A stretch of DNA of 64,000 bases. It comes from Bacillota bacterium (lineage in GTDB: Bacteria; Bacillota; UBA4882; UBA8346). The position numbers were made by a program, and so were the translations under genes. Of this stretch, positions 1 to 9,900 are shown in pieces. Location: contig JARKQY010000022.1 of assembly GCA_029974635.1 (NCBI GenBank), positions 35,652 to 99,651 of the forward strand. The letters run 5' to 3'. Every line of letters starts with the position of its first letter. The first letter of the stretch is position 1. The notes beneath the pieces were generated by a model. It had not been told where the DNA came from and did no database searches. It saw nothing but the letters and a program-made list of their open reading frames with translations.

Positions 1-1896
1 GAGCTACAGCAAGATTATTTTATTTTTCAGCCACGCCGGATCGGAGAAAATCAAGCGGTTTTTGAACATGGTTTCGGAGTAATTATCAGCCGGCGTAAAA
101 ATGACGGCGCCATTGACGTAACATCCGATACTTTGGTGCCAATGCTGGCGCAGATTATTCGGGAGCAGGGGGAAGGGGCCGTCACATTAAGTCAGCCGGT
201 TTCTTTTGCGAAATTAGGTGTCGAGCCCTTAGGGTTTCAAGGGGAAATCTGTTTTAACAGTAACTTAAAGGAGCTGCCGTTGATCAGCGGCATGTTAAAA
301 AGCAGAATTACGTTTATAAATCAGGATAAAACCTTAGCGGAAATGAAAATGGAAACTCCTTTTCATTTTATATTAAAGATTCCACCATTAAATGACGCCG
401 GAAAATTTCAGATTCAAGGGTCCATCATTGACTGGGTTTGGCTGTTTGATATTAACCTGCAAATGTGGCGGCTGGAATGCAAACTCGATTATCAGTGGCG
501 AATTATCGAAGCAAAAGAAGTAATTTGTATTACGTCACCCCAAACCGTGACGCCAAATTGCCTTTTAATTGAAGCTCCGCTTCGATTAACCGAACTTAAC
601 GCCAGATTAACCAAGAGTATTTCGTTACCGATGGGTAATATGCGTACTGTTGCAGAATTGAAATTAATCCGGCAAAAGTGCTGTATTACTGCGCATCGCA
701 AAGGCATACTCGCAGAATTCGAACTTGATCTTGAAATATATGCTGTAGATGAGCAGGGGCGTGAGGCATACTTACGTCACCCGGTAACCTGGGAAGAGGT
801 AATCACCGCAAATTTTAATCGTGTATCCCCGGAGAAGATTTTGCCGGTTCTCAAAAAAAACCGGATTCAATTAATCCATTTTTTATTTGAAGACGCCATC
901 CTCCAAATAGATATGAGAATTGATCTGCAAATCAGTTTTTATCAAAATCAACTGCTGAAAATCAGCGAATCAAATGATTCCGCCACTCTCATTTTAGGTA
1001 AAGTGGTTAAGGATCAAAAAGATTTTTCGTTGCTGCGCAATGCGATTTTGCAGCTTAGGTCAAAGCCGGTATTGATTCAAAGATTAACAGTCCGAAATAT
1101 AACCGTGGAATCTCAAAGCCGCCAAGGCTGGTTACATGTTAGCGGCCAAATGGAGCTCGGAGTTGCATATCTTGATGAAAAGCGATGTTTGCGGGAGGAT
1201 ACGTTTCCAGTCTTTTTGCGGGAGAATTTTCTTTGGGATAAGCTTAAGACCTCGGATGAGGTAAAAATAAAAAGCCGCTTGGAGCATGATTCTTATGCAT
1301 TACACACCCGGGATCCTCTAAAATTAAATTATCGTTTTTTATTATCTTTAATAGCGGAAGGCACTGATGAGCGTGTAATTAAAGTTAATATCTCAAGTAA
1401 TCCGGCGGATATGGGTCCGGGTGATCTTCATTTAAGCAATCGTTTTTTGGAGTTATCGGCCAAAAAACCATTACTAGATAGACTTCCTGCGGATTGTTGG
1501 ATTGCTGACGACAATCGATGCTCAATGCGCCGGTTTGACGTTGAGGCCGATATCCCGTTAATTTTGGGTAGGGCGCAGGATATTGAAAACGGACGGTTCA
1601 TCATTGGAAATTTTTCATACCGGAACGAAAGTGGACTGGTTTTAGTGGAAGGAAATTTAGACGGAGAATTAGATTATTGGGATAGTGAAGGCTATTTCCG
1701 AACTGAACCGGTAAGTTGTGAATTTTGGAAGTGCTTTCGGCATGATTGCGGCCTCGCTCGCAAAGACGCGCAAATAATCCCAAAACTGCATCAATTACGG
1801 TTTATTGCGGTAAAAACCGCATTCTGGCGCAAAGGAAGGGTAAAAATTATTTTTCAGGTTGAACTCCAACAGATCATTGAGGGAGAAGGGATTTGA
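1..1896 (+). CDS. Hypothetical protein with SPOCS (DUF3794)-like repeats, 5'-truncated by the window edge
   Basis: The frame is open from base 1 with no stop, so the true start lies outside the window; 631 codons are visible before TGA at 1894. No signal peptide or membrane span is seen in this part. The protein is beta-rich, with repeated stretches of about 110 residues in which a hydrophobic G-x-L-x-V-x-G strand is followed by an E/P-containing strand pair (for example GWLHVSGQMELGVAYLDE, then a PVFLRENFLW segment). This layout resembles the SPOCS/DUF3794 domain of spore-coat and SipL-type proteins, but I recognise it by pattern only. The following glycosyltransferase starts one base after this stop, so the two are probably co-transcribed and may act together in spore or cell-surface assembly. 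Confidence 0.55.
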   Translation, partial: ELQQDYFIFQPRRIGENQAVFEHGFGVIISRRKNDGAIDVTSDTLVPMLAQIIREQGEGAVTLSQPVSFAKLGVEPLGFQGEICFNSNLKELPLISGMLKSRITFINQDKTLAEMKMETPFHFILKIPPLNDAGKFQIQGSIIDWVWLFDINLQMWRLECKLDYQWRIIEAKEVICITSPQTVTPNCLLIEAPLRLTELNARLTKSISLPMGNMRTVAELKLIRQKCCITAHRKGILAEFELDLEIYAVDEQGREAYLRHPVTWEEVITANFNRVSPEKILPVLKKNRIQLIHFLFEDAILQIDMRIDLQISFYQNQLLKISESNDSATLILGKVVKDQKDFSLLRNAILQLRSKPVLIQRLTVRNITVESQSRQGWLHVSGQMELGVAYLDEKRCLREDTFPVFLRENFLWDKLKTSDEVKIKSRLEHDSYALHTRDPLKLNYRFLLSLIAEGTDERVIKVNISSNPADMGPGDLHLSNRFLELSAKKPLLDRLPADCWIADDNRCSMRRFDVEADIPLILGRAQDIENGRFIIGNFSYRNESGLVLVEGNLDGELDYWDSEGYFRTEPVSCEFWKCFRHDCGLARKDAQIIPKLHQLRFIAVKTAFWRKGRVKIIFQVELQQIIEGEGI

Positions 1897-1897
1897 C

Positions 1898-2902
1898 ATG
1901 AAAGTTTTATTTCAGGCCAGAATCAATTATAACAAGGCGATTGCCGGGGATAGCGTCCAGATTGATAAAACCCGGGAGTACTTACAGAAAATAGGAGCGG
2001 ACGTTACCATCCATAATGCGGCCGTCAATAATTTGAAAGATTTTGATATCATTCATCTTTTCAATATCATGCCGGTAACCGAAACTTATGGTTTTTTCCA
2101 AGACGCCCGCCGCCAAAAAATACCGGTGGTCCTTTCAACGATTTATTGGGACCCCGCCGAATTTTTGAAGGAATCCGATGAAAATGGCAAATTTGGACTC
2201 TGGTGGCGAGAAACTATGCCTCAGCGCCGGGAAATATTGAATGGCGTCCGTTACATTCTACCCAATTCCAAGATGGAACTGGATAGTCTTAAGAAAGACT
2301 TTGGGGTTTTGCCTCCGGCTTACATAATTCCAAACGCCGCTGATAAATATTTTGCATTTGCCCGTCCGGAGCGTTTTATTCGGAAATACCGGATGAAAGA
2401 CTTTATTCTCGGGGTCGGCCGGATTTGTAAGCGTAAAAATCAATTGCGGCTAATTCAAGCGGCTAAACGGCTCAAATTGCCATTGGTTTTGATTGGACCG
2501 CTAAATGACAGTTCATACTACCGGGAATGCCGGCAAGAATCGGCGGGTTACCCGGTGACATTTATCGACACGCTGAACCATCATGAACTCGCATCGGCAT
2601 ACGCAGCCGCGCGAGTCCATGCCCTGGTCAGCTGGTATGATACCCCAGGTCTGGTTTCATTGGAGGCGGCTTTGGCCGGGTGTGTCATTGTCTCAACCAA
2701 CCGGGGATGTACCCGGGAATATTTAGAAGATTTGGCTCATTATTGCGACCCCGGTGATGTCGGCAGCATCATGAAGGCGGTTCAAAACGCCTGGGAAACA
2801 AAGAACAATAATCGTTTGCGAGATAGGGTACTCAGGGATTTCACCTGGGAAAAAGCTGCGGCGGCAACCTTTGCCGTGTATCAAAAGATTTTAACGGGTT
2901 AA
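1898..2902 (+). CDS. Glycosyltransferase family 4 (GT-B fold) protein
   Basis: 334 residues, starting at ATG 1898 behind GGGAGAAGGG and one base after the upstream stop. The N-terminal half has the alternating strands of a GT-B acceptor domain. The C-terminal half carries the nucleotide-sugar donor signature: ILGVGRICKRKNQ (about residue 165), LIGPLNDSSYY, and the E-x7-E-like region PGLVSLEAALAG followed by STNRGCTREYL. Family 4 retaining enzymes transfer sugars from activated donors to lipid, protein or polysaccharide acceptors at the cytoplasmic face. The acceptor cannot be told from sequence. There is no signal peptide, as expected for a cytoplasmic enzyme. Confidence 0.85.
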   Translation: MKVLFQARINYNKAIAGDSVQIDKTREYLQKIGADVTIHNAAVNNLKDFDIIHLFNIMPVTETYGFFQDARRQKIPVVLSTIYWDPAEFLKESDENGKFGLWWRETMPQRREILNGVRYILPNSKMELDSLKKDFGVLPPAYIIPNAADKYFAFARPERFIRKYRMKDFILGVGRICKRKNQLRLIQAAKRLKLPLVLIGPLNDSSYYRECRQESAGYPVTFIDTLNHHELASAYAAARVHALVSWYDTPGLVSLEAALAGCVIVSTNRGCTREYLEDLAHYCDPGDVGSIMKAVQNAWETKNNNRLRDRVLRDFTWEKAAAATFAVYQKILTG

Positions 2903-3335
2903 TATTTTTGGAAGCCGCCTTGGGGGATACGAACAGCGAGTAATTGGCCAGCAGTTTTCCTGAAACAGCGTCAAAGGCATTAAAGTATAATTTTTGTTTA
3001 TACAAACGATTGGTAGGTATCGAAAAAAGCTGATAATAATTTGGCTGGGGATTGGCAAGCATGGTGACGAAAAAACTGCGGTATTTAACATCAGTCACTT
3101 TCAAATTGAGGGCCAATATCGGTAATACTTGCGGTGAATAAGTATCCGGTATTATTACGCCATAGTCATTCTCTAATCCTTTTTGGATCGAGATCAATTC
3201 CGGACCGGCGATGATTTGCGCCGTGTTGCGCTTGGGATTGGACTTGGCTATCGCCCCTTCCATAGTCGTGCTAATTGATAACGGTATGTATTGCACCGCC
3301 GGAAAAGGGTAAATGCGAGAGTCGCCAAAACTCAA
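2841..3335 (-). CDS. Hypothetical protein, convergent with the glycosyltransferase
   Basis: 164 residues. I place the start at TTG 3335 because an AGGAGG sits nine bases upstream on the minus strand; the longer open frame to 3380 has no ribosome site and would add a hydrophobic stretch. The protein has no clear signal peptide and is rich in beta-forming residues, with a PQVLPILALNLKVTD segment mid-way. No known family is recognised. Its 3' end overlaps the 3' end of the convergent glycosyltransferase gene by 62 bases. It fills a gap that would otherwise be empty, and its composition looks protein-like, so I treat it as real with moderate confidence. Confidence 0.55.
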   Translation of the reverse strand: MSFGDSRIYPFPAVQYIPLSISTTMEGAIAKSNPKRNTAQIIAGPELISIQKGLENDYGVIIPDTYSPQVLPILALNLKVTDVKYRSFFVTMLANPQPNYYQLFSIPTNRLYKQKLYFNAFDAVSGKLLANYSLFVSPKAASKNINPLKSFDTRQRLPPQLFPR

Positions 3336-3528
3336 CCGAATCAACCTCCTGATAAGTAAAATAAACCATGCCAATATCATATGTGAAAAGTATATTAACG
3401 GTTAATCTTTTTTGCTTTTCGAAAAGAGGTATTTATGATAAAATAAATACAAAAGAGAATGATTACGTAAACATAAATATTCAATTGCTATGTCGATTCC
3501 CGGAAAAATGAGAGAAGGAGTGGAAGAA

Positions 3529-6500
3529 TTGGAAGAGAAACGTAAACATGATTTTTTTCAAGTATGTCCAAAAACCGGAAAACTGCGGGGGATCAATTTT
3601 AAAAACCGTTGGGCGAAATTATTATTTCCGGTTCTGGGTTTGGCAGCCTTAATCTGGTTTTTGATTCGGGTCGTTCCCAAGCCGAGCCGGGCCGGTTATC
3701 CTTGCCAAAGAGTGGCTGCTCCCATTGCAGCCGGTTTTCTGGCTTGGCTGCTTGGTGTAACCGGACTTACTCTATTATTTAAACATATTACAATTCAAAT
3801 GAAGAAAACCCATTATATTGTGGCAATTTCATTAATGATAGTGGCGGTTATAGCCACTATCGGGTTAATCACAATCAACCCTGGAAAAATATCCGCGGCT
3901 TTATCTTCACCGGAAGGACCAAATCAACCTATGGGAGTCGCTAAGGGCATTTATCCGGGGAGAGTAACCTGGGCGCGAAACCTGACCGCTGCCACCTGGG
4001 ATGGAGCAACCGGCTACTGGTGGGAAGATCGGTTTTCCAGTCCGGCAATCATCGATAGTATGGTTTCCGGATCCATTCGGGCGTTGACCGGGGCGACCAG
4101 CGATGCAGCTGCCTGGGATGCTGTTTTTAAATATTATAATCAAAATCACGGTAAGGGAAATGTAGGTTATAATACGGCTGAAAAAATCGCCATAAAAATT
4201 AACTGCAATAATACTCGCGACAGCCACGCTCAGTCGGTTAATAACATCAACCCGTCTCCCCAATTACTAATGGCGGTTTTAAAACAACTGGTAAATACGG
4301 CGGGAGTACTGCAAGCCAATATTACAGTATATGATGCGTCCCGATACATAACCGACAACATTTACAATTATATAAAAAACGCCTTTCCCCAGATTGTTTT
4401 TGTAGACGGATACGGTGGAAACGGAAGAGTCCAACGGGTATGGTCAGGTTCAGTAATCAGTTACGCCCAGTCGAATTATTGCGGTGATCGGATCCCGACG
4501 GTTGTCACCGCAGCAAATTACCTGATCAACATACCGATTTTAAAAGCTCACCCCATGGCTGGGGTTACTTTATGCGCTAAGAATCACTATGGAACCATAA
4601 ACGGACTGGATCATACCCTTGCCAGGCCGTATAATACCTATAATCCGTTCGTCGATTTTATGGGCGACCGGGATTTGGGCGGCAAGACACTCATTAATAT
4701 TTTGGATGGATTATACGGGGCCAAACATTCCGATACCGTTCCTTCAAAGTGGAACTCTCTCGGTAACGCCTGGCCTTCCAGCATATTTATGTCCCTTGAT
4801 CAGGTGGCTGTTGATTCAGTTGGTGTTGATTTCCTAAATGCCGAAATGGGAGCCAACATGATGGCCAATTCCGACAGTTATTTGCATGAAGAGGCTTTGG
4901 CGAATAATCCTCCTTCCGGTGCGGTTTATGCGCCTGACGGAGTCCGGTTGGGCAGTCTGGGGGTACATGAACACTGGAATAACAATACTGATAAAAAATA
5001 TACCCGCAATCTGGGTACCGGAAACGGGATTGAATTGTTTACTGTCGGCGGGACTACATCACCACCGCCGCCAACCGGTTCGCCGGTTCCGACCGCCAGT
5101 CCGACGCCAACTCAACCGCCGAATAAGATAATACCGGGAAAAATCGAAGCCGAAAATTATGATGCCATGTCCGGAGTTGCAACTGAGGCTACCAGTGATA
5201 CCGGCGGCGGCTTGAACGTCGGATGGATCGAAACCGGCGACTGGATGGATTATCAAGTAAATGTTCAATCTTCCGGCAGTTACAGAGTTGATTACCGGGT
5301 TTCGAGTCCAAACGCCACGGGTACAATTGATTTGAGAATCGGAACTGCCACTCTTGCCTCTGCCGTAGTTCCGAATACCGGGGGTTGGCAGGCTTGGAGT
5401 ACAGTCTCGGCCAATTTAAATTTGAGTTCCGGCGCTCAGACAATCCGTTTATATGCGAATACCGGCGGTTTTAATATTAACTGGTTTTCGTTTACAACTT
5501 CAACTATTACTGCAACACCAACTCCGACCAGGACTGCCACAGTAACGCCCACTCCGACCAGGAGTGCCACTGCAACGCCGACGGTTGCCGCCCCGACACC
5601 GGTTTCGGGAAACCTGGCTTTGAATAAATCGGTTACGGCATCATCGGTTGAAAATGCGGGATACCCTGCTTCAGCCGCGGTTGACGGCGCCGGCGGAACC
5701 CGCTGGAGCTCGGCTTTCTCCGATCCCCAATGGATCTATGTGGATCTGGGAGCGCCCTATTCGGTTAGCCAGGTTAAACTTAATTGGGAAGCTGCCCATG
5801 CTACTGCATATCAGATCCAAATCTCCAATGATGCGGCTGCTTGGGATACGGTTTGGTCGACGACAACCGGCGCCGGGGGGAATGTGACCGCAAACTTTAC
5901 TGCAAATACCGCCCGGTACGTTAGAGTCTATGGTACTGCACGGGCTACCGGTTATGGTTATTCATTATGGGAGTTTGAAGTATATGGCTCGGGGGGCGTA
6001 ACCGGGACACCGACTCCAACGCCGACAAGGGTGAATACTCCTACTCCGACACCGGTGGCTACAGCTACTGCAACTCCGACAATTAGTGTGACCGGGACTC
6101 CAATCCCAACGCCGGCTGATGCTCTAGCCGCTACAACTTGGTACTTATTCAATCAAACAGTAAGCGGCGTGACTCCGGCAGGTCAGAATCTTCAAGCCAT
6201 CCAGAACAGCACTACAGGATGGCAACCAACCAAAACAATTTCAAATGTCTCCGGCTACTGGTATAGTTCCACTGTGAACGGCACTTATAAAGCCGGGAAT
6301 TGGTCTGTTATTCTATGGACAAATAATCCGGGAAGCTCGTCCCTGGTGAAGGTTGACCTGTATAAAGTCAATTTGGACGGAAGTAGCGCTGTGCTACTCG
6401 GGACACAAACAGCGGAAGCAGGTACTTCAGGCGGCGGCAACCATTCAACAACCTATAACTTCAGTAATTTGGCCGCAGTTTCATTAAATAATCAGCGACT

Positions 6501-6588
6501 TTTGGTTGTAATTACAAAAACAGCGGGAACGGATTTAACCATGTGCTATAATACCAATGACTTCCCAACCAGGTTGACAACTCCATAA
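3529..6588 (+). CDS. Membrane-anchored DUF362 protein with CBM6 and CBM32 (F5/8C) modules
   Basis: 1019 residues from TTG 3529, chosen because AGAAGGAG lies eight bases upstream; an ATG at 3490 in the same frame has no ribosome site. Order of parts: about three N-terminal membrane helices (residues 25-130), a DUF362 domain (about 140-510, with INIPILKAHPMAGVTLCAKN and MDQVAVDSVG-like segments), a proline/threonine linker, a CBM6 module (IEAENYDAMSG, about 530-655), a T-P-T-P linker, an F5/8C/CBM32 module (NLALNKSVTASS to WEFEVYG, about 690-825), another linker, and a C-terminal domain of about 150 residues ending NTNDFPTRLTTP. The last domain and CBM6 are close relatives of those in the GH81 protein downstream. 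DUF362 has no settled activity. The carbohydrate modules imply action on an extracellular polysaccharide. Confidence 0.8.
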   Translation: MEEKRKHDFFQVCPKTGKLRGINFKNRWAKLLFPVLGLAALIWFLIRVVPKPSRAGYPCQRVAAPIAAGFLAWLLGVTGLTLLFKHITIQMKKTHYIVAISLMIVAVIATIGLITINPGKISAALSSPEGPNQPMGVAKGIYPGRVTWARNLTAATWDGATGYWWEDRFSSPAIIDSMVSGSIRALTGATSDAAAWDAVFKYYNQNHGKGNVGYNTAEKIAIKINCNNTRDSHAQSVNNINPSPQLLMAVLKQLVNTAGVLQANITVYDASRYITDNIYNYIKNAFPQIVFVDGYGGNGRVQRVWSGSVISYAQSNYCGDRIPTVVTAANYLINIPILKAHPMAGVTLCAKNHYGTINGLDHTLARPYNTYNPFVDFMGDRDLGGKTLINILDGLYGAKHSDTVPSKWNSLGNAWPSSIFMSLDQVAVDSVGVDFLNAEMGANMMANSDSYLHEEALANNPPSGAVYAPDGVRLGSLGVHEHWNNNTDKKYTRNLGTGNGIELFTVGGTTSPPPPTGSPVPTASPTPTQPPNKIIPGKIEAENYDAMSGVATEATSDTGGGLNVGWIETGDWMDYQVNVQSSGSYRVDYRVSSPNATGTIDLRIGTATLASAVVPNTGGWQAWSTVSANLNLSSGAQTIRLYANTGGFNINWFSFTTSTITATPTPTRTATVTPTPTRSATATPTVAAPTPVSGNLALNKSVTASSVENAGYPASAAVDGAGGTRWSSAFSDPQWIYVDLGAPYSVSQVKLNWEAAHATAYQIQISNDAAAWDTVWSTTTGAGGNVTANFTANTARYVRVYGTARATGYGYSLWEFEVYGSGGVTGTPTPTPTRVNTPTPTPVATATATPTISVTGTPIPTPADALAATTWYLFNQTVSGVTPAGQNLQAIQNSTTGWQPTKTISNVSGYWYSSTVNGTYKAGNWSVILWTNNPGSSSLVKVDLYKVNLDGSSAVLLGTQTAEAGTSGGGNHSTTYNFSNLAAVSLNNQRLLVVITKTAGTDLTMCYNTNDFPTRLTTP

Positions 6589-6600
6589 GCGGAACAAGAC

Positions 6601-6673
6601 TAACAGTAACTGCATTAAAAAGCCGTCCCTCTCAACAGAAGGCGGCTTTTTAATTTTAATGCAGTTACTGTTA
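6601..6673. terminator. Terminator nested inside a perfect 20-bp inverted repeat
   Basis: An inner stem AAAAAGCCG / CGGCTTTTT with a T run follows the DUF362 gene as an intrinsic terminator. It is flanked by perfect 20-base arms at 6601-6620 and 6654-6673 (TAACAGTAACTGCATTAAAA and its reverse complement), so the whole 73 bases can fold as one long hairpin. The structure is symmetric and could work in both directions. Confidence 0.8.
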
Positions 6674-6950
6674 TGTTTAAAATTTTTTACGATTATGTTA
6701 AATTGACACTTTCTTATTTGGTCAATTCAAAGTATAATTATAAACAGAAATTCATGATAAAAACGAACAAAATGAGTTGTATTGTATAGATTGCATTGTT
6801 TGGGTAAACATATCTGCTCGATTATTTTTTTTAAATTACTTCCGAATTAACCGGCATTTGTCCAGCACAGAACCTTTTTAAAGGAGGTGAAAGCGACTAC
6901 AAAATATTTGCTCTGGTTCAAATTGCGAAGAGAGGGGAAGGAGAAAGTAA
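6674..6950 (+). other. Intergenic leader upstream of the GH81 gene
   Basis: About 277 bases of AT-rich sequence. TTGACA at 6704-6709 has only poor -10 candidates at 17 bases, and a TATAAT-like AGTATAATTA lies too far away at about 24 bases. A strong AAAGGAGGTG at 6881-6890 is followed by an in-frame GTG at 6887, but that frame only overlaps the GH81 gene out of frame. No known riboswitch is recognised. Confidence 0.4.
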
Positions 6951-9900
6951 ATGTTTCAAAGAAATCGCATTTTATTACTCACTCTGGTAGTTATTATTCT
7001 TTCGGTTTTAATCGTGCCTCACACCGTGGTCAAAGCCGCCACTTATACCGTGGGGGCCGGAAGCTACACCGACACCCTGCCGTCCGGCCGAGTTCAACCG
7101 CCAAGCACGATATACAAGACTGCGAATCTAACCGGCGGAATCCCGACGAGCAACTGGGAAAGCTCTATTTTATTCCAGCAATATTCACAGCCATTGATTG
7201 CGCATCCCCTATCTTTCCGGTGCGTTGCGGGCGGACTGGAATTAGGAAGGCCCAATCTGGGCGGCGGCGGAGTTGCCTATTTCGGCACTCATGCCAATGA
7301 CTTTACCGTAAAGCACACCGGAATCGCCACTGTGGCGGATTCCCGGGCAGATAAAATTTCCGATTGGGCTGTGGATGTTGTTATGGCCAGTGGCGCAAAT
7401 AATATTAAAGCCACTTTAGTTAAAGGAAGTCCTTATGCCTACTTCATCTATACCGGAGGGAACCCACAATTGGCTTTTGGTTCAACCCCGACGGTGTTCT
7501 ACGGATCGGCAGCCAGCTCATACCTGGGAGTTACCGTTAACGGGAAGAGTTTCGGCTTATTTGCCCCAACCGGTTCCACATGGAGCGGAATAGGCACCAC
7601 GACAATTACATGTAATCTTGCTTCCGGGAAAAATTATTTTTCGGTCGCAACTTTACCGGACAATACAACAGGAACTCTCACATATTTTAAGGACCGCTCT
7701 TATGCTTTTGTAACCAATACTACTGCTAATTGGTCTTATAATGAGTCCGCCAGTACTTTAACAACCACCTTTACCTTTACGACTACGGCGAAGGAAGGCG
7801 CCAATACCGAAACCATTATGGCGCTTTATCCGCATCAATGGCGGAATAACACCTTAATCGCACCATTATCCTATACTTATAATACACTCCGGGGTATCAT
7901 GAAGACGGTAGCCGGCACATCCTTCCAGGTAAGGTATGCCTATCGCGGTATCCTGCCTAACTTGCCGGATAAAGGTAGTTACAACCGGACGACCTTGTAT
8001 AATTTAATTAATGAAGTCGCCGGAATGACCATTGGTTCCGGCGATACATACTGGGTTGGAAAAAACATCGGCAAAACCGCGGTAGCATTACCCATTGCCG
8101 AGCAAGTCGGCCATACCACGGCTGCCAACAACTACCTGAACCAACTCAAAAGCTGCCTGCAAGACTGGTTCACGGCCAGTCCCGGTGAAACCGGCAATCT
8201 CTTCTATTATAACCAGGATTGGGGGACTTTGATAGGTTACCCCGCCAGCTACGGTAGCGACACGTCCATCAACGACCATCATTTTCATTACGGCTACTAT
8301 ATTCATGGCGCCGCTCAGGTTGCTTTCCGTGATAAAGCTTGGGGATCAGACAGCCAATGGGGCGGCATGGTCAAGCAGGTCATTAAGAACTTCGCCAACT
8401 GGGAAAGAACCGACACTAAATTCCCATTTCTGCGGACATTTGACGCCTATGAAGGCCATTCCTGGGCCTCCGGCGATTCGAATTTCGCAGACGGCAACAA
8501 CCAGGAATCATCCTCGGAAGCGACCAACGCTTATATGGCAATGATTCTTTTCGGTGAAGCCACCGGCAACACCGCCCTTCGGGACGCGGGTATTTACCTA
8601 TATACTACCGAGGTCGAGTCGATCCTTAATTATTGGTTCGATATTTATGGGGATATCTTCAATTCCGCTTATTCCCATAATTATGCCGCCATGGTCTGGG
8701 GCACCAAATACTGCCATCAAATATGGTGGGCCGGAACACCCGCCGAAATCCACGGCATCAATTACTTACCGATGACTGCGGCCACGCTTTATGTCGGAAG
8801 AGACAAGGATTACGTCCGGGATAACTACAACGAAATGATCGCCGAATGCGGCGGAGGCACGCCGTCAAGCTGGGTGGATCTCAGTTATATGTATTATGCC
8901 CTATCCGATCCGGCGGCCGCTAAGAACTTGTGGAATACTTCCATTTCTCCCGAAGCCGGGCAAACGAAAGCCCATGCTTACCATTGGATTTATAACTTAG
9001 ATGGAATGGGTTTGCCGGACTGGAACGTCACGGCCAATACTCCGTTATATGGAGTCTTCAATAAAAACGGCACCCGGACCTACGTGGTTTACAACGCTTC
9101 CAACAGCGCCAAAACGGTTACATTCTCTGACGGAAAAGCGATGACGGTACCGGCCAACGCTATGGCGACCTCTACCGGAAGTGGTCCGGTGGTAACGCCG
9201 TCACCGCCGCCGGCAACGCCTACTCCGACCAGAGCCGCGACTCCAACCCCGTCTGGCAAAGTATTGCCAGGACAGATCGAAGCCGAAAATTATGACGCCA
9301 TGTCCGGTATTGACACGGAAGCCACAGGAGACACCGGCGGCGGATTGAATGTGGGCTGGATCGATGCCAACGACTGGATGGATTACAATGTAAACGTCCA
9401 GACAGGCGGAACGTACCGGATCGATTACCGGGTAGCCAGTACCAGTGCTACCGGAAGAGTGGATTTCAGAATCGGCGCAACTACTTTAGCGTCAACCGCG
9501 ATACCGAATACCGGCGGCTGGCAGGTATGGACCACGGTGTCGGCCAATGTCAGCTTGAACGCGGGCAATCACACCATTCGTTTGTTCGCCGGCGGTGGCG
9601 GCTGGAATATCAACTGGTTCTCGGCTACGGCCGTAGGAGCCACTCCGACTCCGACCAGAGCAGCCACGGCAACGCCCACTCCGACTAGAGCGGCAACTGC
9701 TACGCCTACTCCGACACCTGGTTCAACTTTACCCAGCGCTACTTGGTATTTATTTAACCAGAATGTAAGCGGAGTAACTCCCGCCGGAGAAAACCTGCAA
9801 ACAACCCAGAGCGGCATTAGCGGATGGCAACCTATCAAAGCTATTACTGGCACCGCCAGTTATTGGTATAGCCCAACCATCAACGGTACATATAAGGCTG

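Noticed and set aside
4059..4837. Small frames inside DUF362, GH81 and other genes on either strand
   Set aside because: They lie within long genes with family motifs and have no ribosome sites or recognisable domains.
5958..6152. Minus-strand frame rich in V, G and A
   Set aside because: It is the antisense of the T-P-T-P linker of the DUF362 protein; similar frames lie opposite the GH81 linkers.
6704..6740. TTGACA as GH81 promoter
   Set aside because: The only TATAAT-like box is about 24 bases away, too far for a standard promoter.
6887..7300. 137-codon frame from GTG 6887
   Set aside because: It overlaps the GH81 gene out of frame and its protein is low-complexity and arginine-rich; the GH81 frame has a signal peptide and family motifs.
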